Source: Xiphydria camelus (lineage: Eukaryota > Arthropoda > Insecta > Hymenoptera > Xiphydriidae). From it: a stretch of 64,000 nucleotides of DNA. The notes under the pieces were generated by a model. The model was not told where the DNA came from. It worked only from the letters and a program-made list of their open reading frames with translations, and ran no database searches. Shown here piece by piece: positions 36,111-49,213 of this stretch; position 1 is the first letter of the stretch, and each line of letters starts with the position of its first letter. Location: the NCBI GenBank assembly GCA_963678675.1, contig OY783192.1, forward strand, positions 4,722,001 through 4,786,000. Reading direction: 5' to 3'. The position numbers and the translations under genes are program-made.

Positions 36111-37133
36111 TAAAACTAAGTTACGATTAAAAAAAAATGTTATTAAACTCAGCATCGCGATTTTAATATTATCAAGTTGCTCCATTGCTGTCGAGCATTG
36201 CGATCCAACTTCGACTCTTCGTTTAAAGTTGGTAAGAAAATACGTATAAGAATCAGACAACTGATATATACAATATCAGTTGTCTGTAAAGCGAGTGAAA
36301 GCCCTACTTCAATCCTGTTAAAATTAAGAGACACTCACTGACGAGTCTAGATAGTACTACGTGGCATTGACGACACTTCTCGTAAATTTAAAGTCGCAAC
36401 GACGTCGTTTTACCGCTCTCCACTCGTCGCCTTCGCGTTTCGAGTGTATAGATATACCTCGTTCTTCGTCTTCGCCCTCCAATAAATCTCCGAATGCCGC
36501 TATGCAGATTCAATTAGTGCTCCGATCGGATGTAACCGGATGAACCGGTGGGAGGGAAATCGAGAATAAAGGAACGCTCGCCGAGTGGAAAATCCGAATT
36601 CGCGTGGACCGTACTGATGAGGCGATTGAGAATAGAACGAATATAACAGGATTTCGAAACTTTACAAAGGTATCGACGTTCGATTTTGTGCTTTTTATCA
36701 TTCGAAGAAGAAAGGACGACTCCGGCGGGGAAGCGAAAGGAAAATAAAATAAAAGATAAAAGGAAAATTCAATTCGGAGATGGTACGGTTGTGGATTGTC
36801 GATCGGAGGTCTGTACTTTGAAGCGCATCAACGGAGAACGCGAGAACTAAAGAAGGGTATATCTAACGGCCTACTCGCATGTAAACTATACGGTGAATTT
36901 GGATTACTTCGACTTCCGGAGTAACTTCGACGCTTATTTATTGTTTCCAACTTAGGTGTTATTTAAAAAATATATCTAAAATATCTTAAATAAAAAGGAG
37001 CTTTCTCTTCCAAACGCTAAATGGATAAATCACGAGTAAAATACCATGTAAGAAACATTCCGAGGTATTATCGTTCGATTATGACAAAATGTAGAATCGT
37101 GATTCCCTTTAGAATTTTTCCAACGAAAAAATA
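36111..37133. other. No gene seen; one perfect small stem-loop
   Basis: 36254-36286 is a perfect 14-bp stem (CAGACAACTGATAT and its complement) with a 5-nt loop. Otherwise the sequence is unique and AT-rich, with 60-codon chance frames. Confidence 0.45.
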
Positions 37134-37298
37134 TTAACACTTTCGCTGCCGGCGATCGCTGGTGCGTCCCTCAGGAGCCGACTCGAACTGAGCCGCATTA
37201 TAGGCAATGTGCCCGATAACGCACAATGGTGCGTCACCGGCATCTGCGGTATAAGTAGCATGACGCACTAGGTGCGTCATCGGCAGCGAAAGTGTTAA
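37134..37298. mobile_element. piggyBac-like short element, 165 bp, TTAA target
   Basis: TTAA flanks both ends, followed inward by CACTTTCGCTGCCGGCGA at the left and CGGCAGCGAAAGTG at the right. GGTGCGTCA-type motifs repeat inside. TTAA duplication with a CAC/GTG start is the hallmark of piggyBac-type elements. It has no transposase and would need a protein supplied in trans. Confidence 0.75.
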
Positions 37299-37680
37299 AA
37301 GTTGACTGCGACAATAAACATAGATTCATTTTAAAGAATATACACCATATGAATCGCATATATCCACCTATCTATGCGAAAAAAACATTAGCAGTTAAGA
37401 ATATTTTTCAACCGCTAATATATCAGAGATTAGAAATTGTGTCGCTTGAAATCGACAAACCGGTTAACATACACGAAGTAACAGTTGCCATATTACACAT
37501 TAGCAGAATTCATCGCAGGATTATTCCTTATTACATTTACTTGCTAATGGTCTATCCTATTACTCGAAGACATTAACTACTAAGTTATAGGTCCCATATT
37601 ATTAAGGTACATATCCACTGTGTTTATCGTGATGTAGTATACCATCGGAGCTATTGGGATGATAAGTTTCCTGACAAATG

Positions 37681-37965
37681 CATTGAAAAAATAATTCGGC
37701 TAAAATGACAAAATGCATCTGGTTAAACGAGTTTAGTTATTCTAACTGAAATACTACTCAGTATACTAGAAATACTAGTAAGTTCGACCAAATATCAAGT
37801 TATTCTAACTATTTATATATTTAGTTATGCTAACTACACGTCTAATTATTCTAACCAGAAAATGCTCAGTTTAAACAAACAGATGGAGAATCCATATTTT
37901 GCCAAACGGTTTGGTTATGATCACCAGTATTTTGGTTAGATTGGCCCGGTTTTTTTTTTCAGTAT
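37681..37965. mobile_element. Family B element, copy 3, ~285 bp
   Basis: The left end CATTGAAAAAATAATTCGGC is followed by TGACAAAATGCATCTGG. It has repeated GTTATTCTAAC motifs and the right part GGTTTGGTTATGATCACCAG, ending TTTTTTTTTTCAGTA. Uninterrupted. Confidence 0.75.
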
Positions 37966-39652
37966 GACTTTGCGATAAAGTACAACGTTACAAAATTTAT
38001 ATATTTGCCACCCCGATATGATAAACATCGATTCGCGCTATGCATTTTATACGCTAAGTGAAAATCAGTTCACGATACGTCTAGGAAACGCGCAAGTACA
38101 ATTGGGAATTCGATTGCAACATCGACGAATGTACGACAGTCTTCCTTGTTGCACATGCTATTCATCACGAGCTCCATTGTTCACTCGGGACGTGCGAGAG
38201 GGACGCTCACGACGAGGCAATCGATTTTTCGACCGCGCTCGCGCGACCCTTGGTACCGATGGCTCGTTTCCACCCTGTATATCGTCGCTGCCGGGAAAGA
38301 GCCACAGTCGAGCACACGATAACACTTACTTTACGAGTAATACGTCACGGCTAAGCGTAAACTCGGCGAAACCTTCCGTTCTTTCAGACGCCATACCCAC
38401 GTACACGACGCGACGCGTCCCCCGACTGATTACACCCCCGTAACTCATCGAAATCCCTTGCTCTTTCGCGCGGAATCGGCGGTCCCCCGTGCGCGTGAAA
38501 GTCGAGTTGTAAAATCGAGAGAGCCGAATGAAATATGGGAGGGAAGACCCGCGTGCTCGGAATGACGGCGAAAAAAAGGAGTAATTTCTATAACGCATAG
38601 AAGCGGCGCGGTGGCTCTTGCGCGCGCGAGATAAGGGATGCTGGGAAGATTGAAATTTTCTAGCGACAGATTTTCAGGAACAGACCCTCGCGCCTCGCTG
38701 AAAGCGCAGCCCGATGAAAAGGACGCGCGAATAACGGAAATTCTCTTTTCATCGCGCAGTCGCAGCGCGGCGCGACAGAGTCGCAAAGGTTTGCTGAAAG
38801 GGAGAATCGCCGGGAACGCGCGAATATTCTTTTCCGAGTGCGCGGTAAAATTTCGATATTACGACGAGCGGTAAACTGATAAAACGCGATGACGGCGCAG
38901 CGAGGGGGGTGCGCCGTAGATAATTGTTATGTAACGCCTCCTCTCTTCACTGCGGCGAGACGGCGAATCGTGTTCGCCAATTGAAAGCTACACGTATACA
39001 GGTATACGCAGCAGTGGGATATTTTTCGCTCGGCCGTAGGTATAGCACAAAGGCTTCATCGTAAAGGAGATAAACGGAGAACGAGTACGTTTATTGTGGT
39101 ATTATTGACCTTTGTCGAAGCGTCGCGAGAAGTCAAACGGCTCTCGGTTCGCGCCAAATGTCACCGTTTCGTCATACGTTGCAAAGTCCAGCTTCTCCGC
39201 AGAGTCGCGCGCGGTATACTTTATATTGAGAAAATTCGATGTAAAAATTGAGGGGTGAAGAGGGCAGACATCTTTCCTGTAAAGAGACACGGTGCTGCGA
39301 TGCTGCGATGAACGAACATGCCGCGAGACACTACCGTGTCTCTTGATAACCGCGATTATAATCCAGTCACCGCGGCGCAAAATCAATAAAGAGGGATTAG
39401 CAGCGCGCTCTCAAATAGAAGCGGAAAATATTTTTTTAATCCCCAAGCCCGTTCATTTCAAATGGATTGGTTAATCGATAGCGAAACTCCATGGACTACT
39501 CGAGAGTGAATTACGAATAGTTTCGCTCGCGACGCGTTGCTTTTTGCGAATCGCCGAATTCGTTTGACGGAGCCGAATCGTTTTTCCCGAGGTATCTATG
39601 TACTTCGAAGGGGTCCACGCCAGCTCGCCGTGTTTCACCAGCGCAGTTGGGT
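37966..39652. other. No gene supported; CpG-rich block
   Basis: Frames up to 141 codons (38018-38443, plus) overlap antisense frames and are Arg/Ser-rich. No domain, start context or splice pair was recognised. Confidence 0.4.
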
Positions 39653-39842
39653 AAAGGTCGATTCACATTATAGGTGACGTCAACGGCACGGCACCGTCAC
39701 GTCAAACATTTTATAATGATATGTTTTATGTTCCGCGACGTTGCCGTATAGTGAGAAAATGTAGACATTTAAAACATATTATAAAATGTATGACGTGTCG
39801 TGACGTTACGTTGAAGTTTCGTATAATGTGAATCGACCTTAA
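39653..39842. mobile_element. Short TIR element, ~190 bp
   Basis: AAGGTCGATTCACATTATA at the left and TATAATGTGAATCGACCTT at the right are exact complements, bordered by TA/TAA. The interior has a second complementary pair around CATTTTATAATG and CATTATAAAATG. No coding capacity. Confidence 0.75.
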
Positions 39843-41020
39843 TGACGCAGCACCGGCGTGGACGCTTGCGAACGATCAGAAAAACCAGCGATATTTACTC
39901 CCCGCGATTGGTCGCGCTCTCGGTACACCGTGTGGAGCGCCACTCGATCGTATAAGTACGTCACGTCCGAACGGGAGAGAAAATTTCTGAGGAGGAAAGT
40001 GAATCGCGGGTTGGTCGATTTTCCCACGGGTCGGCGTACCCTTGGGGCCGGTAGTCGGAATCCGGGGGGTATCAAAAGAGACGAAAAGGTTGCGGGGGAA
40101 AATATAATTTCACTTTTCTCTGCTGAAACCTAGGTAATTAATTAAGGCGAGAGTCGGAGCCACTTCGCTCCGACACGAGAAATTGCTTCGCTCCGCGTAG
40201 ACAGAGAAAGTCGCGGGAGAATTTTCCGAGCACCGTGATACACCCGAGATGGCATCATTTACAATTCTATGGCGAATAAAGAAATACGGTACCCGACTAT
40301 CTCTAAAACTCTTTCGAGTTCATTTCACAACCAGGGACACGGCAAGCGAAGAGGAAGTTGCAGGGGAAAGTGGTGTCGGTTGTAACAAAAAAAAACGTTA
40401 TTTGCGGATAATTAGTTTATTATATAAAAATCGCAGGGAATTTTAATTTTACATGAAGAGAGAAAGAAAGAGAAAGAGAGAGGTCTTTTGGCTTTGATTA
40501 TATCATAATAAGCATCAGAAAGAACAACAAATTATAAAAGTTACTTTTCATTAAAGGTACCGCTGCAACTTGTTACAATTGACACTACGGTGGTCTTTGC
40601 AACATGTTACAATTGACACCACTGTGACTGTTACTTTCGACACCACTGCCACTTGTTTCAATCGCATGTCTATTAAACTCACATATAAACGATAAATAAG
40701 ACTGATACATACCTCATTCTAAAATTTTATCTTTGTGTATTCACATAAAACAATATGATTTTATGAAAAACTACCTATTGTAGGACTAGTTGAAACGAAA
40801 TAACGGCGGACAACGAAATTAACGATTTGGCAATGATTTCAAAGAAACAAGCACTGACAAGCTTATACTGGCGACTGGCCTCTGTTTTTTGTCAATAACA
40901 CATGTCTGGTAAAAATATAGAACAATGCATATATTCCAATTTTTCGTCAATAAATGATGTTGCTACAGTCAATGTTACAATTGACTCCGCGTTACAACCG
41001 ACATCACTCTCCTCTACATA
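39843..41020. other. No gene seen; degenerate TTACAATTGAC repeats
   Basis: GTTACAATTGACAC occurs twice near 40570-40620 and a related GTTACAATTGACTC near 40975, in a stretch with repeated ACCACTG/CTTGTT words. This looks like an old tandem or element remnant. An AG-rich patch lies near 40455-40480. Confidence 0.4.
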
Positions 41021-41260
41021 TCGTACATCCAGTTCAATACCGCCATAACTGCAAAATTTTTATTTTTGATTTTATGGCGATTATTGCAGTTGCAACATAT
41101 TGGACTGAAAAGAAATACAGCCACAAGTGTGGTTAAGTTTTAAAATATGCCATATTTGCATATGTGGCCCTATGAATTCCGATCTAGCATTGTTTTATTT
41201 CCTTCTTATTAAAAATTATATAATTTACACTTGTGGCGGTATTGAATTAGATGTACGAAT
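41021..41260. repeat. Fold-back element, ~240 bp
   Basis: TCGTACATCCAGTTCAATAC and CGCCATAA at the left face GGCGGTATTGAATTAGATGT and ACGAA at the right. No open frame beyond chance. Confidence 0.6.
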
Positions 41261-41366
41261 TATGTAGGCGAATCTTATATTCACATATTGAGACGGAAAT
41301 GTCTTTCCGGTGAAATTTCTATTTTTAAGAAACGAAATAATCTCGATCACGCATTGAAAACTTCGT

Positions 41367-41594
41367 TACACGAAAAAAATTGAATAGTAATGATTACTAT
41401 GTCAGAATAGTAAGTAGGTGATAGTGATAGCTTTGATAACACTGTGTTGAATAATCTGCAGAATAGTAATCAATCATCATTATTCGAATGGTTTACATTA
41501 CTACGCTGTAAGGTATTCAACATAAGATTGTCGAAGATGTTACCTACTTATTATTCTTGCGTAGTAATTGTTACTATTCGATTTTTTTCGCGCA
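41367..41594. mobile_element. TIR element P, ~228 bp
   Basis: TACACGAAAAAAATTGAATA faces TATTCGATTTTTTTCGCG. The arms run about 50 bp through GTAATGATTACTAT/GTAGTAATTGTTAC and AGTAAGTAGGT/ACCTACTTATT. The ends resemble the TACACGGAAAAAA group. Confidence 0.7.
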
Positions 41595-41605
41595 TGATAT
41601 TAATT

Positions 41606-41876
41606 AACCTGCTAAAAACATTCGATAGAAAATGATAGAAAATTGTAGGAAAGATTCAAAAATACCATAGAGTTAAAAGTTCTATCGTTTCTTATAATTT
41701 TCGCATTGAATATCATAAAAAAAACAATAAGATCGACAAAAGATGCTTATAAGCTTGTATAGTAGGTATTTAATATGAAGATTAAAGGAAAGATTTCTCG
41801 CTCTATGGTATTTTTGAATCATTTTTGCTACATTCTATCGTTTCCTATATCGGAAATTTTTAACAGGGTGGGTACT
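41606..41876. repeat. Fold-back element next to P, ~270 bp
   Basis: ACCTGCTAAAAACATTCGAT and AAAAATACCATAGAG at the left face CTCTATGGTATTTTTGAATC and TTTTTAACAGGGT at the right. Arms are about 75 bp with moderate divergence. Confidence 0.6.
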
Positions 41877-42879
41877 ATTATATTAATTTCAAAATATTAG
41901 CTAATAAAGGCATACATTCGTTGTATGCAGAAAATCATCGTATGCATCATACATACGTCGTGATATCAAAATATATTTATTACATATTAAAATTATTGAC
42001 GTAATGTGTTTATAGAACAGAGCCATAGTCCATAGACACCGTAAGTGCGATAGCGACGAGCGAAGGCGACGTTAAGCGCCCTTCATTAGAGCTAATAGCA
42101 TCGATCGCCGCTGATAACACTCTCTCGATCCCCCTTCATGCCCACCCTTCGGAACCGGGATGCATCTTACGTCCCATCCCATCTGCCGCGTCACCGCAAG
42201 AGAACCCACCGCCCCCCGCGTCTGTACGGACCAGATATCCGCACCACCTCCTCGGTGACAAGTACTTCGCCAGACTCTATCGGCGTCACCTGCGAGAGAT
42301 TGCTTGACACTTGACCAGCTCGAACTCAATTTAGAGGATAGAGTTCGCACATCCCCGACCCGACCCCGAAAATTTGCCGTGACAGCGACATAGACGTTTC
42401 CGCCGCGTATACATTCGCCGATAAAATTCGAAATTCGCCGACAAAAGATCCCGCTCGATGCGTCGACGAACGCGCGCGAGAAAAGGCTCTTCGCGATGGA
42501 ACAACGCGCGCGCGCGTGGCCGTTGTCGATATTCTCGAATAGTGGTACGTGATATCACGACTCGCGATCCAATAAACAATTTCAGTCGCGTCCGACGATT
42601 CGTGAAATTTCGATTCCCAACCACAATTTGCCCTCGAGTAGGTATCGCGGAACGTGTTTACGCACGAATAGAAATGCGGCGGATACGTTCAACGGATTCC
42701 GACACTCGACGCGTCAAAGGAAAATCGAGTGTGCGTTGCTGCGTTTCACCACGGATACTCGACGCGGCACGCGCGGGCCTCGCGATCCAGAAGAGGTTAC
42801 CATCACTGGAGCCACTGTACGTTAAATCGTGTTTGGCCCATTGGGTGCATTAATGTAATCCGCTTCGTATTGATATAAC

Positions 42880-42938
<59 letters not shown>

Positions 42939-43235
42939 GGGAGAGAAGAAGATGCATTTATCAAGGTTCTATGACGGAGTCTTTTAAGACTGCACAATGA
43001 AAGGAAACAGCAGGCATAAAGTGAGACTGAAATAGAAATCAGCATAACTAATAACTATAACTAATAACTAAAACAAATAACTATAATTATAACTAAATAT
43101 AACGAAATAATTAAAGTAGGTAGAATATTTCAAACATACAGTATTGAATACATGAAAGGGATGAACAGTAAATGTGGGGGGATGAAGGAAGAGGGCGGAG
43201 GGGGAGAGAGAGAGACCCCATGCAGAAAAGTTATA
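41877..43235. other. No gene supported; exon-like minus segment and a 52-bp GA run
   Basis: On the minus strand, 42171-42289 is bounded by a good acceptor (TCTCTCGCAG) and a good donor (GAC then GTAAGA) and is open in two frames. However, the flank 42017-42120 (CATAGTCCATAGACACCG) resembles a repeat end, so an element remnant is equally likely. A GA microsatellite fills 42884-42935. 43035-43110 is low-complexity AACTAT-like sequence. Confidence 0.35.
42884..42935. repeat. GA dinucleotide microsatellite, ~26 units
   Basis: Uninterrupted alternating A and G over about 52 bases, followed by GGAGGGGAGAG. The longest simple repeat in the window. Confidence 0.95.
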
Positions 43236-43424
43236 TATATTTTATATGTATAATCTATATATTGTTTTAGTCATATACCTATGGATTATATGTGATTTCT
43301 ATATCAACCATATAAGGTCTATATACACATTTTTGAATGTTTGTATACTCCAAATACGTATGATTAATATAGAAATCATATATAATCCATACATGACCAA
43401 AACAATACATGAATTATACAGACA
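43236..43424. repeat. AT-rich fold-back element, ~185 bp
   Basis: TATGTATAATCTATATATTG and TTTAGTCATA near the left pair with CATGACCAAAACAATACATG and AATTATACAG at the right. The TGGATTATATGTGATTTC and GAAATCATATATAATCC blocks pair in the inner arms. A 123-codon plus frame crossing it is not considered coding. Confidence 0.6.
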
Positions 43425-44252
43425 ATATACTTATCGAATTTTTCCACCTGGGACACCTCAGGCAAAGTCCGTATGCCCCCATTCAAGAGAATTAACGCGC
43501 TCTCCGAATCCCACGGTGCAAGTTCCTCTTATCGTTAACCCTGCCGTAATTAGGCAAATAGTTAAAGATACATCCGCAGCTTTTTTGTTCGGTCGTCCCC
43601 ACGAAGATGAATCATAAAGCGTATTGCTCGGCACATTTGGGTCGTCCCAACGTCGCGAATGGACTACCGTTTATACACACGGAACAAAACTTCGAGTTTC
43701 TCGCGAACGTTCTGTATAGGATTAACTTTTACGACGTCTCGATTTATGGGTTATACCGCGCATTATCATTCGACGTGAGATGGCAGCTATTAACCGGCCC
43801 CGCGTGTAGCTAGCCGCATCGCGCCAAGTAAATTAGGAGTAGGTACCCGCTTTACACCAGTTTATATAGGAACACCGGTAGCGTTATAGATATTGCTCTC
43901 GTGTGGCGCGCATTACTCTTCCCCCGTCTTGAGGCTCGGAGGCGCGGCACCGTTCGAGTCGACGATACCTATAACCGAATAGGTAGCAGTGAAAGCTTCG
44001 AGTGGTACAGCGAGGACGGAAATGATAACGTAACAGCCGATTTCCATATGCGCTCTGCGCACTCGTCCGTCTCAACTATCGACACCATAAATCTGACGTG
44101 TGCGAGGAAAAGCGACGAAGGCGGGTCGCCTTATGCTGGTGGTGTAACGCTCAATGATATTTCGAAAAGTTCCCGTCGACGTTGCAACGTCACATTCCAC
44201 GTACAGAGAGCGAGGACTTACATCTGCGACATAGCAAATATAACTTACAATT
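43425..44252. other. No gene supported; two protein-like plus frames
   Basis: 43607-43813 (68 codons, ATG start) and 43901-44254 (117 codons, no clear ATG) have varied residue composition, but no splice sites, codon bias or known domain. The second ends just where the next TIR element begins. Both are probably chance. Confidence 0.3.
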
Positions 44253-44461
44253 AGATGATTTTGTGGAAGTATAGACGATGAGCGTCAGGTAGGTACTCCT
44301 GTATCTCGCCAGAAATCGAGTGAAAAATGATAAGAATCAGGCGTACCTACATGATTTAAGGGTTTCATCACTGACAGTTGTTGATCTTGCTTGACCTCTC
44401 CTACTCACCACGCTCAATGAACAATGATGTGCTCGTTGTCTATACTTCCACAAAATCGTCT
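44253..44461. mobile_element. TIR element, ~209 bp
   Basis: AGATGATTTTGTGGAAGTAT followed by AGACGATGAGC faces GCTCGTTGTCTATACTTCCA and CAAAATCGTCT. The arms are about 34 bp and the interior is unique. Confidence 0.65.
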
Positions 44462-44740
44462 ACGTTATACTACATTTTACAGCCCCTATTTATTTCATTT
44501 TAGAGAAAATAGGAGAAATTTTGGCAAAAAAGGAGATCATTTGTAGTGGTTTTAAAAAATAACAATTTTTAAAATATATGTTGAAACACCATTGTTTATT
44601 AAGTAGGTGAAAGATTTTTTTGTAACTTAAATATTTATATCTTATGTTATGTAACTTAAATATGAGTATTACAATCTGATTTAAGGAAAAAAGACCATTT
44701 GTGGAATCGAGTAACATTAATTCAACTAGATTGTTATAGT

Positions 44741-44838
44741 TTAACACTTTGAGCGCCGAAATCGCCGATAGGCGGGATCGGTACCTCACGAACATTCCCG
44801 AACACGCCGATCGGCGGTTTCGGCACTTAAAGTGTTAA
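44741..44838. mobile_element. piggyBac-like short hairpin element, 98 bp, TTAA target
   Basis: TTAA borders both ends, and CACTTTGAGCGCCGAAATCG faces CGGTTTCGGCACTTAAAGTG. The arms pair through GCCGAT/ATCGGC to a small loop. Same target and start as the 37134-37298 element, but with different inner sequence. Confidence 0.7.
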
Positions 44839-47578
44839 ACGAAATATTGATGCAGGTAGATAAAGTGGAGTTATATTATTTCAGAGCAAAAAAAATTGAC
44901 CATTTTGACCAATTTCACGTAATCCGAAACGATAACAAGATAAATTCAACTGAGAAGTTGAATAATAAGTGGTTTTAGAGGGAAGATATCGAATTATAGG
45001 GGGAAAAGGGGAATATCGCAAGTCTTTAAGGTTAAAAAGGGGAAACTTAAGAAAATAGGGGAATAAAGGGAAATAGGAGACACATTGTGAAGCCTGTTAT
45101 ACTTGCGGATGCAAGTGCTCATCCTGCATAGCCCATCGGCGAATCTCCTACCGAAAAACACCTATACGCTACCGCCTCGCGGCACGACCTCCTCTTTCGA
45201 CATTCAATTGAACGTAGCATATTACTCGCAATTAAATTCCGACGAAAAATCGAACTCTTACGAGGGAGGGAGAAACGCGGTGCCGGGCGGTCCCGCCAAT
45301 AACGTAATAACGGATCTCGTTCTAGCTTCCGCTTCAAACGGCATGGCGTTGAAGTTTTATTACCGGAGGTCGACCCGGTTCCGTACACGACGAACGAACG
45401 TCCAGCAACAGTCGCTTTCGTGAATTTCGCGTTAATAACCTATGCTGCTATATGGCGGCGATGCCGTGTGTGGATCGGTGGAAAAGTGAGACGAAGGGGA
45501 GGGAGAAGGGGAGAGACAGACGCTCGTCGCGAATATAGGTATACAGGTAGCGGTGCGCTTTCATATAAAGTGGTCGAGGAAGGGATGCTCGCAGTTGCTA
45601 GGATACTGTCACGAGGGAGTTCGCGGGAATGAGGGTGGGTAGGAACTCGCGGTTGCACGCTAATAATCCCAATGACGTACGAATTTGCGACAACAACCGC
45701 GCCGTCCCATTTGCTCCTTCGTCGCCCTTTGATCGAACGGTTCTGTACGTGGAAAAACTGGGATGCGCGCATATGTGTCCCTCGGCGCGCTGAGGCTGTC
45801 ATTGGCGGAGCCCGACGTTAAATTGGCGCGGATGAAGACAATGATTTCGGAACGGTCCCGTCATTGTCAGGCGACGGGAGAAAAGCCGATGCGGGATGTA
45901 AAGAAAATAGCGGGGAAAGGAAAATGCGTTGTAGGTATGGGCGTGATAATAATGCGTTGTAATGCAGATGACGTGTAATAATGAAAGTGCGGTAATTCGA
46001 ATGCTCGAAACTGCTCGAATGTCATGACTACGTTAACATGGTGTCCAGCGAAGTATGAAAAAAAAGGATTTCCAATCTAAAATAATACATTTTCTGTGAT
46101 CATTGTGGACATAGATTCAATAGGTACCTATACGGAGAATTAGGCATTAGTCATTCCGTCAGATGAACAGAGTAACGAATATCCATATAACGGATATGCC
46201 AGTTGAGAAATATAAGTATGAAAATAATTTATTATATTTTTGCGAAATTTCATTTTTACTGTTCAATAATTTTTTTTTAACATAAGAAGAAATTTTCAAA
46301 TATACGTTTAGTCGTAGCATACTTCCTGTAAACATGTACTTACATTGCTTCTATCAGTAATCGATATTCTTACTATAGGTAAGAAGCGGGAATTGATTCA
46401 TAAAAAACTCCTACTTGAAAATTTATAGTTTCATATTTTTTTAAAATTCCAGAACATTTTTTTATTTCCCTGACATTTGCCCGACTTATAAAATTCCCTG
46501 ACAATTCCAGGTCTTCCAGAATTCCCCGACCGCTAGACACCATATGGTCAGGGATTCGTCCTTTCCCGAATAGTCCGATATTTGCGAAACACCGCTTCGA
46601 CGGGGAGCTCACTTTTCCGTGCAGCGGTAAGCGAGAAAGTCTGATTGCGACGAACGAACGAACATACTACAAATACGCTTACACGTCGCACGCACGAACC
46701 TCCATTCGAGGAATTACGCGAGTTGCAGTGTTTATCGGTTGAAACATGAATGTTTGCGCGTTTGCCAAATGAAACCGCAAATCCAACCCGCCTCTTTACG
46801 TGCTTTGCGTTTCGGTCGAAACGTTACTCGATATCGCGCAACATCGGCAAACGTCGCGCCCAGAAATTCCCGCGTGCGTGGCGGTTCTATAACCGGGGAT
46901 ATAAATGCAGGCCAGAGAGGTATCGAACTTCGAAGCCGCTATACGCAGACCGAGTGATACCCGTATAGCGAACGATTCGTGTTGGACGATATCAATATAC
47001 ACCGCGCCGCGAAGGGTATGCTCTTGTCCTCCGCTCCTCGGGCGCTACGTAGTAAAGCGCACATTTTCGCTTTACGAGGCCTTTTAACTTTGCTCGTTCG
47101 CCTTCGAATACACGTCCAATAGGCAGCCTCGCGCTAGAAGAAATGGCGATAAAACGTGGCTCGAAATGTTCCCCGCGCTTCGAGGTCGCCGCCTTCTACG
47201 TGACAACAAGCATCGCGGGATCCTCGACGCGATAAAGTTGAGCGATAAATCGAACCATTCGCGCGCGCGACGCGAACGATCGTTATCTCTAGCGGTCGGA
47301 TTATGCGTTAGGATCGAACAGACGTGATGCGTTATACGGAACCGTAAAGAACGAAAGGTTGTACCTTCATTTCGGCAAATAGTCCTAAATGTCTCGATAT
47401 AATAGGAAGGTTGAAGGGTATCAGGTGTCCTACGATGGGTTGTAGCAGACAATAGCGTTCTCTCCTCGTTCACGAGTATTTTCTCTTCTGTTACTTTCCG
47501 AGAAATTACGTATATGTTACACTCTAAGTGCAGAAATTCCAGGATATTCCATATATCGAAGAGTTGTTTTAAGCACCG
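44839..47578. other. No gene supported; CpG-rich blocks
   Basis: 45100-45990 and 46600-47470 are CpG-rich with many overlapping Arg/Ser-rich frames (longest 129 codons, minus). 46000-46600 is AT-rich and unique. No repeat borders, RNA genes or exons could be supported. Confidence 0.4.
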
Positions 47579-48463
47579 TATACGGAGAGAAAAGGCGAGG
47601 GTAATATTAACTATCTTGCTGGGATAAAAATCGTTTTAGTTAAAGGAATCATTTTTTTATATTATATTTAATATTATGCATTCAGTAACCATAACTACTA
47701 TTAAATAATTGTATGTACTATTGAGATTAGTACGATAATTCTAGCAATAAGAACCAATTTAAATAGTAAACTATTTTACTAATTTGAAATAATTGAAACT
47801 ACTTTTATAGTAAGAGTTAAAATCTACTACTAAAATAAGTTATTTTTACCATTATACGAATTTAGTGATTATGTAGACAGAATATTATTTATGATTGATT
47901 TGCTCTCTAAGTCCTATTTGTGAATTTTCAATTTCCCTTGATCAAACGAAATTCAACAATACTCGTAAATCAATACTGTAATGGTAAAAAATATTTCTTT
48001 TCAAAATTACAATTTTATTTTGCACTCAGTATATTATTTCTCGTTTCGTAGCGAAGCTAACATCTTATAATATTACAGTAACGCACCGAGAAAGATACCA
48101 GCTTTATGTTCAGAGGGTTTCACAATCACGCCCCGACGCAACCAGAAAAAGTTTAATTCATTGAATAAATCCAAGGATAACCCACAGCCGTGGGTAATCC
48201 GACAAAAATAAAATCCACAAGGACAAAGAGCAATAAATATGTAAGAGAAAATTATTTATTGTGCTTTCTACATACATATATAACAAAATGGCCAATTCAA
48301 AATAGTCAATTTTACTATTGCTAAATAGTACCCAGATATCGTAATTCTTACGAGGAAATCATGGTTAAAAAGTTTACTATTAATCTGGGTGATGTCTTCT
48401 AGAAACCCATCGAAATAGTAAAAAAAAAAGTAGTAAACTATACTACTTCTTTCTCTCAGTGTA
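47579..48463. mobile_element. TIR element R, ~885 bp, AT-rich
   Basis: TATACGGAGAGAAAAGG at the left and TTCTTTCTCTCAGTGTA at the right are complementary ends. AAATAGTAAAC- and ACTATT-type motifs recur throughout, and the right part repeats TAGTAAAC. The inner structure is degenerate. No coding capacity. Confidence 0.5.
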
Positions 48464-49213
48464 GCTAGCTATAATGATTTCGTGTATATTTCCAGCGAAA
48501 GATTTATAATTTAAGCAAAGAGCTCGCTATAGCTGGTACGTTCGAAATACAGAAACCACGGAATATAATCCACATACCGACGTGTAATTTTAAATACTCG
48601 CTGCAGCGACGAATACCGCTGCTCTATCGCGGTCTCGTATTTGTTGGCGCCGTGGGAATAATTGGGTGCCAGTGCGCACGCAGTCTGGTTTAATATAATT
48701 CGGAATTGTTATCTCTTCAAGCGCGGGGTTTGCGTCATAGGATCCTACACTATACACGTACAGTTGTCGGTACGGTATATACATCTTAAGAGGATAAAGG
48801 GGATCTCGTGTTGGGGTGAGAGGGAGAGGTCAGGGGACTCCCGATGAAAGGGCGCCCATGTGCGTGAGCGAGTACGCGGTCGTTCAACAAAGGGTGAAAC
48901 CTTAGCTTTCGGTTGCGCGTTGGACGAGCATCTATACGAGGGGGCGCGTGAAACATTAGCGGAACTACTTTACTTTCGCCAAGACGAATTCTACGGTTCC
49001 CCTGGAACGATCGAATTAAATGGCCTTGGTGTATAGGCCGTATATATACGAGCGGCAGGAATTAAGGGAGGCCGAAATATGGTATCAATTTTACGGTCAG
49101 GAATAAAATCCTCGATATGCTAAAATCGACGTTGGACAATTTTGACTCTCAGCGGATGATGGGATAGGATAAATTATAATAATAGGATAAAACAGCTATC
49201 TTCTCTATAGGTA
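48464..49213. other. No gene seen
   Basis: Unique sequence. The 61-64-codon frames near 48590-48847 overlap on opposite strands, without support. Confidence 0.45.
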
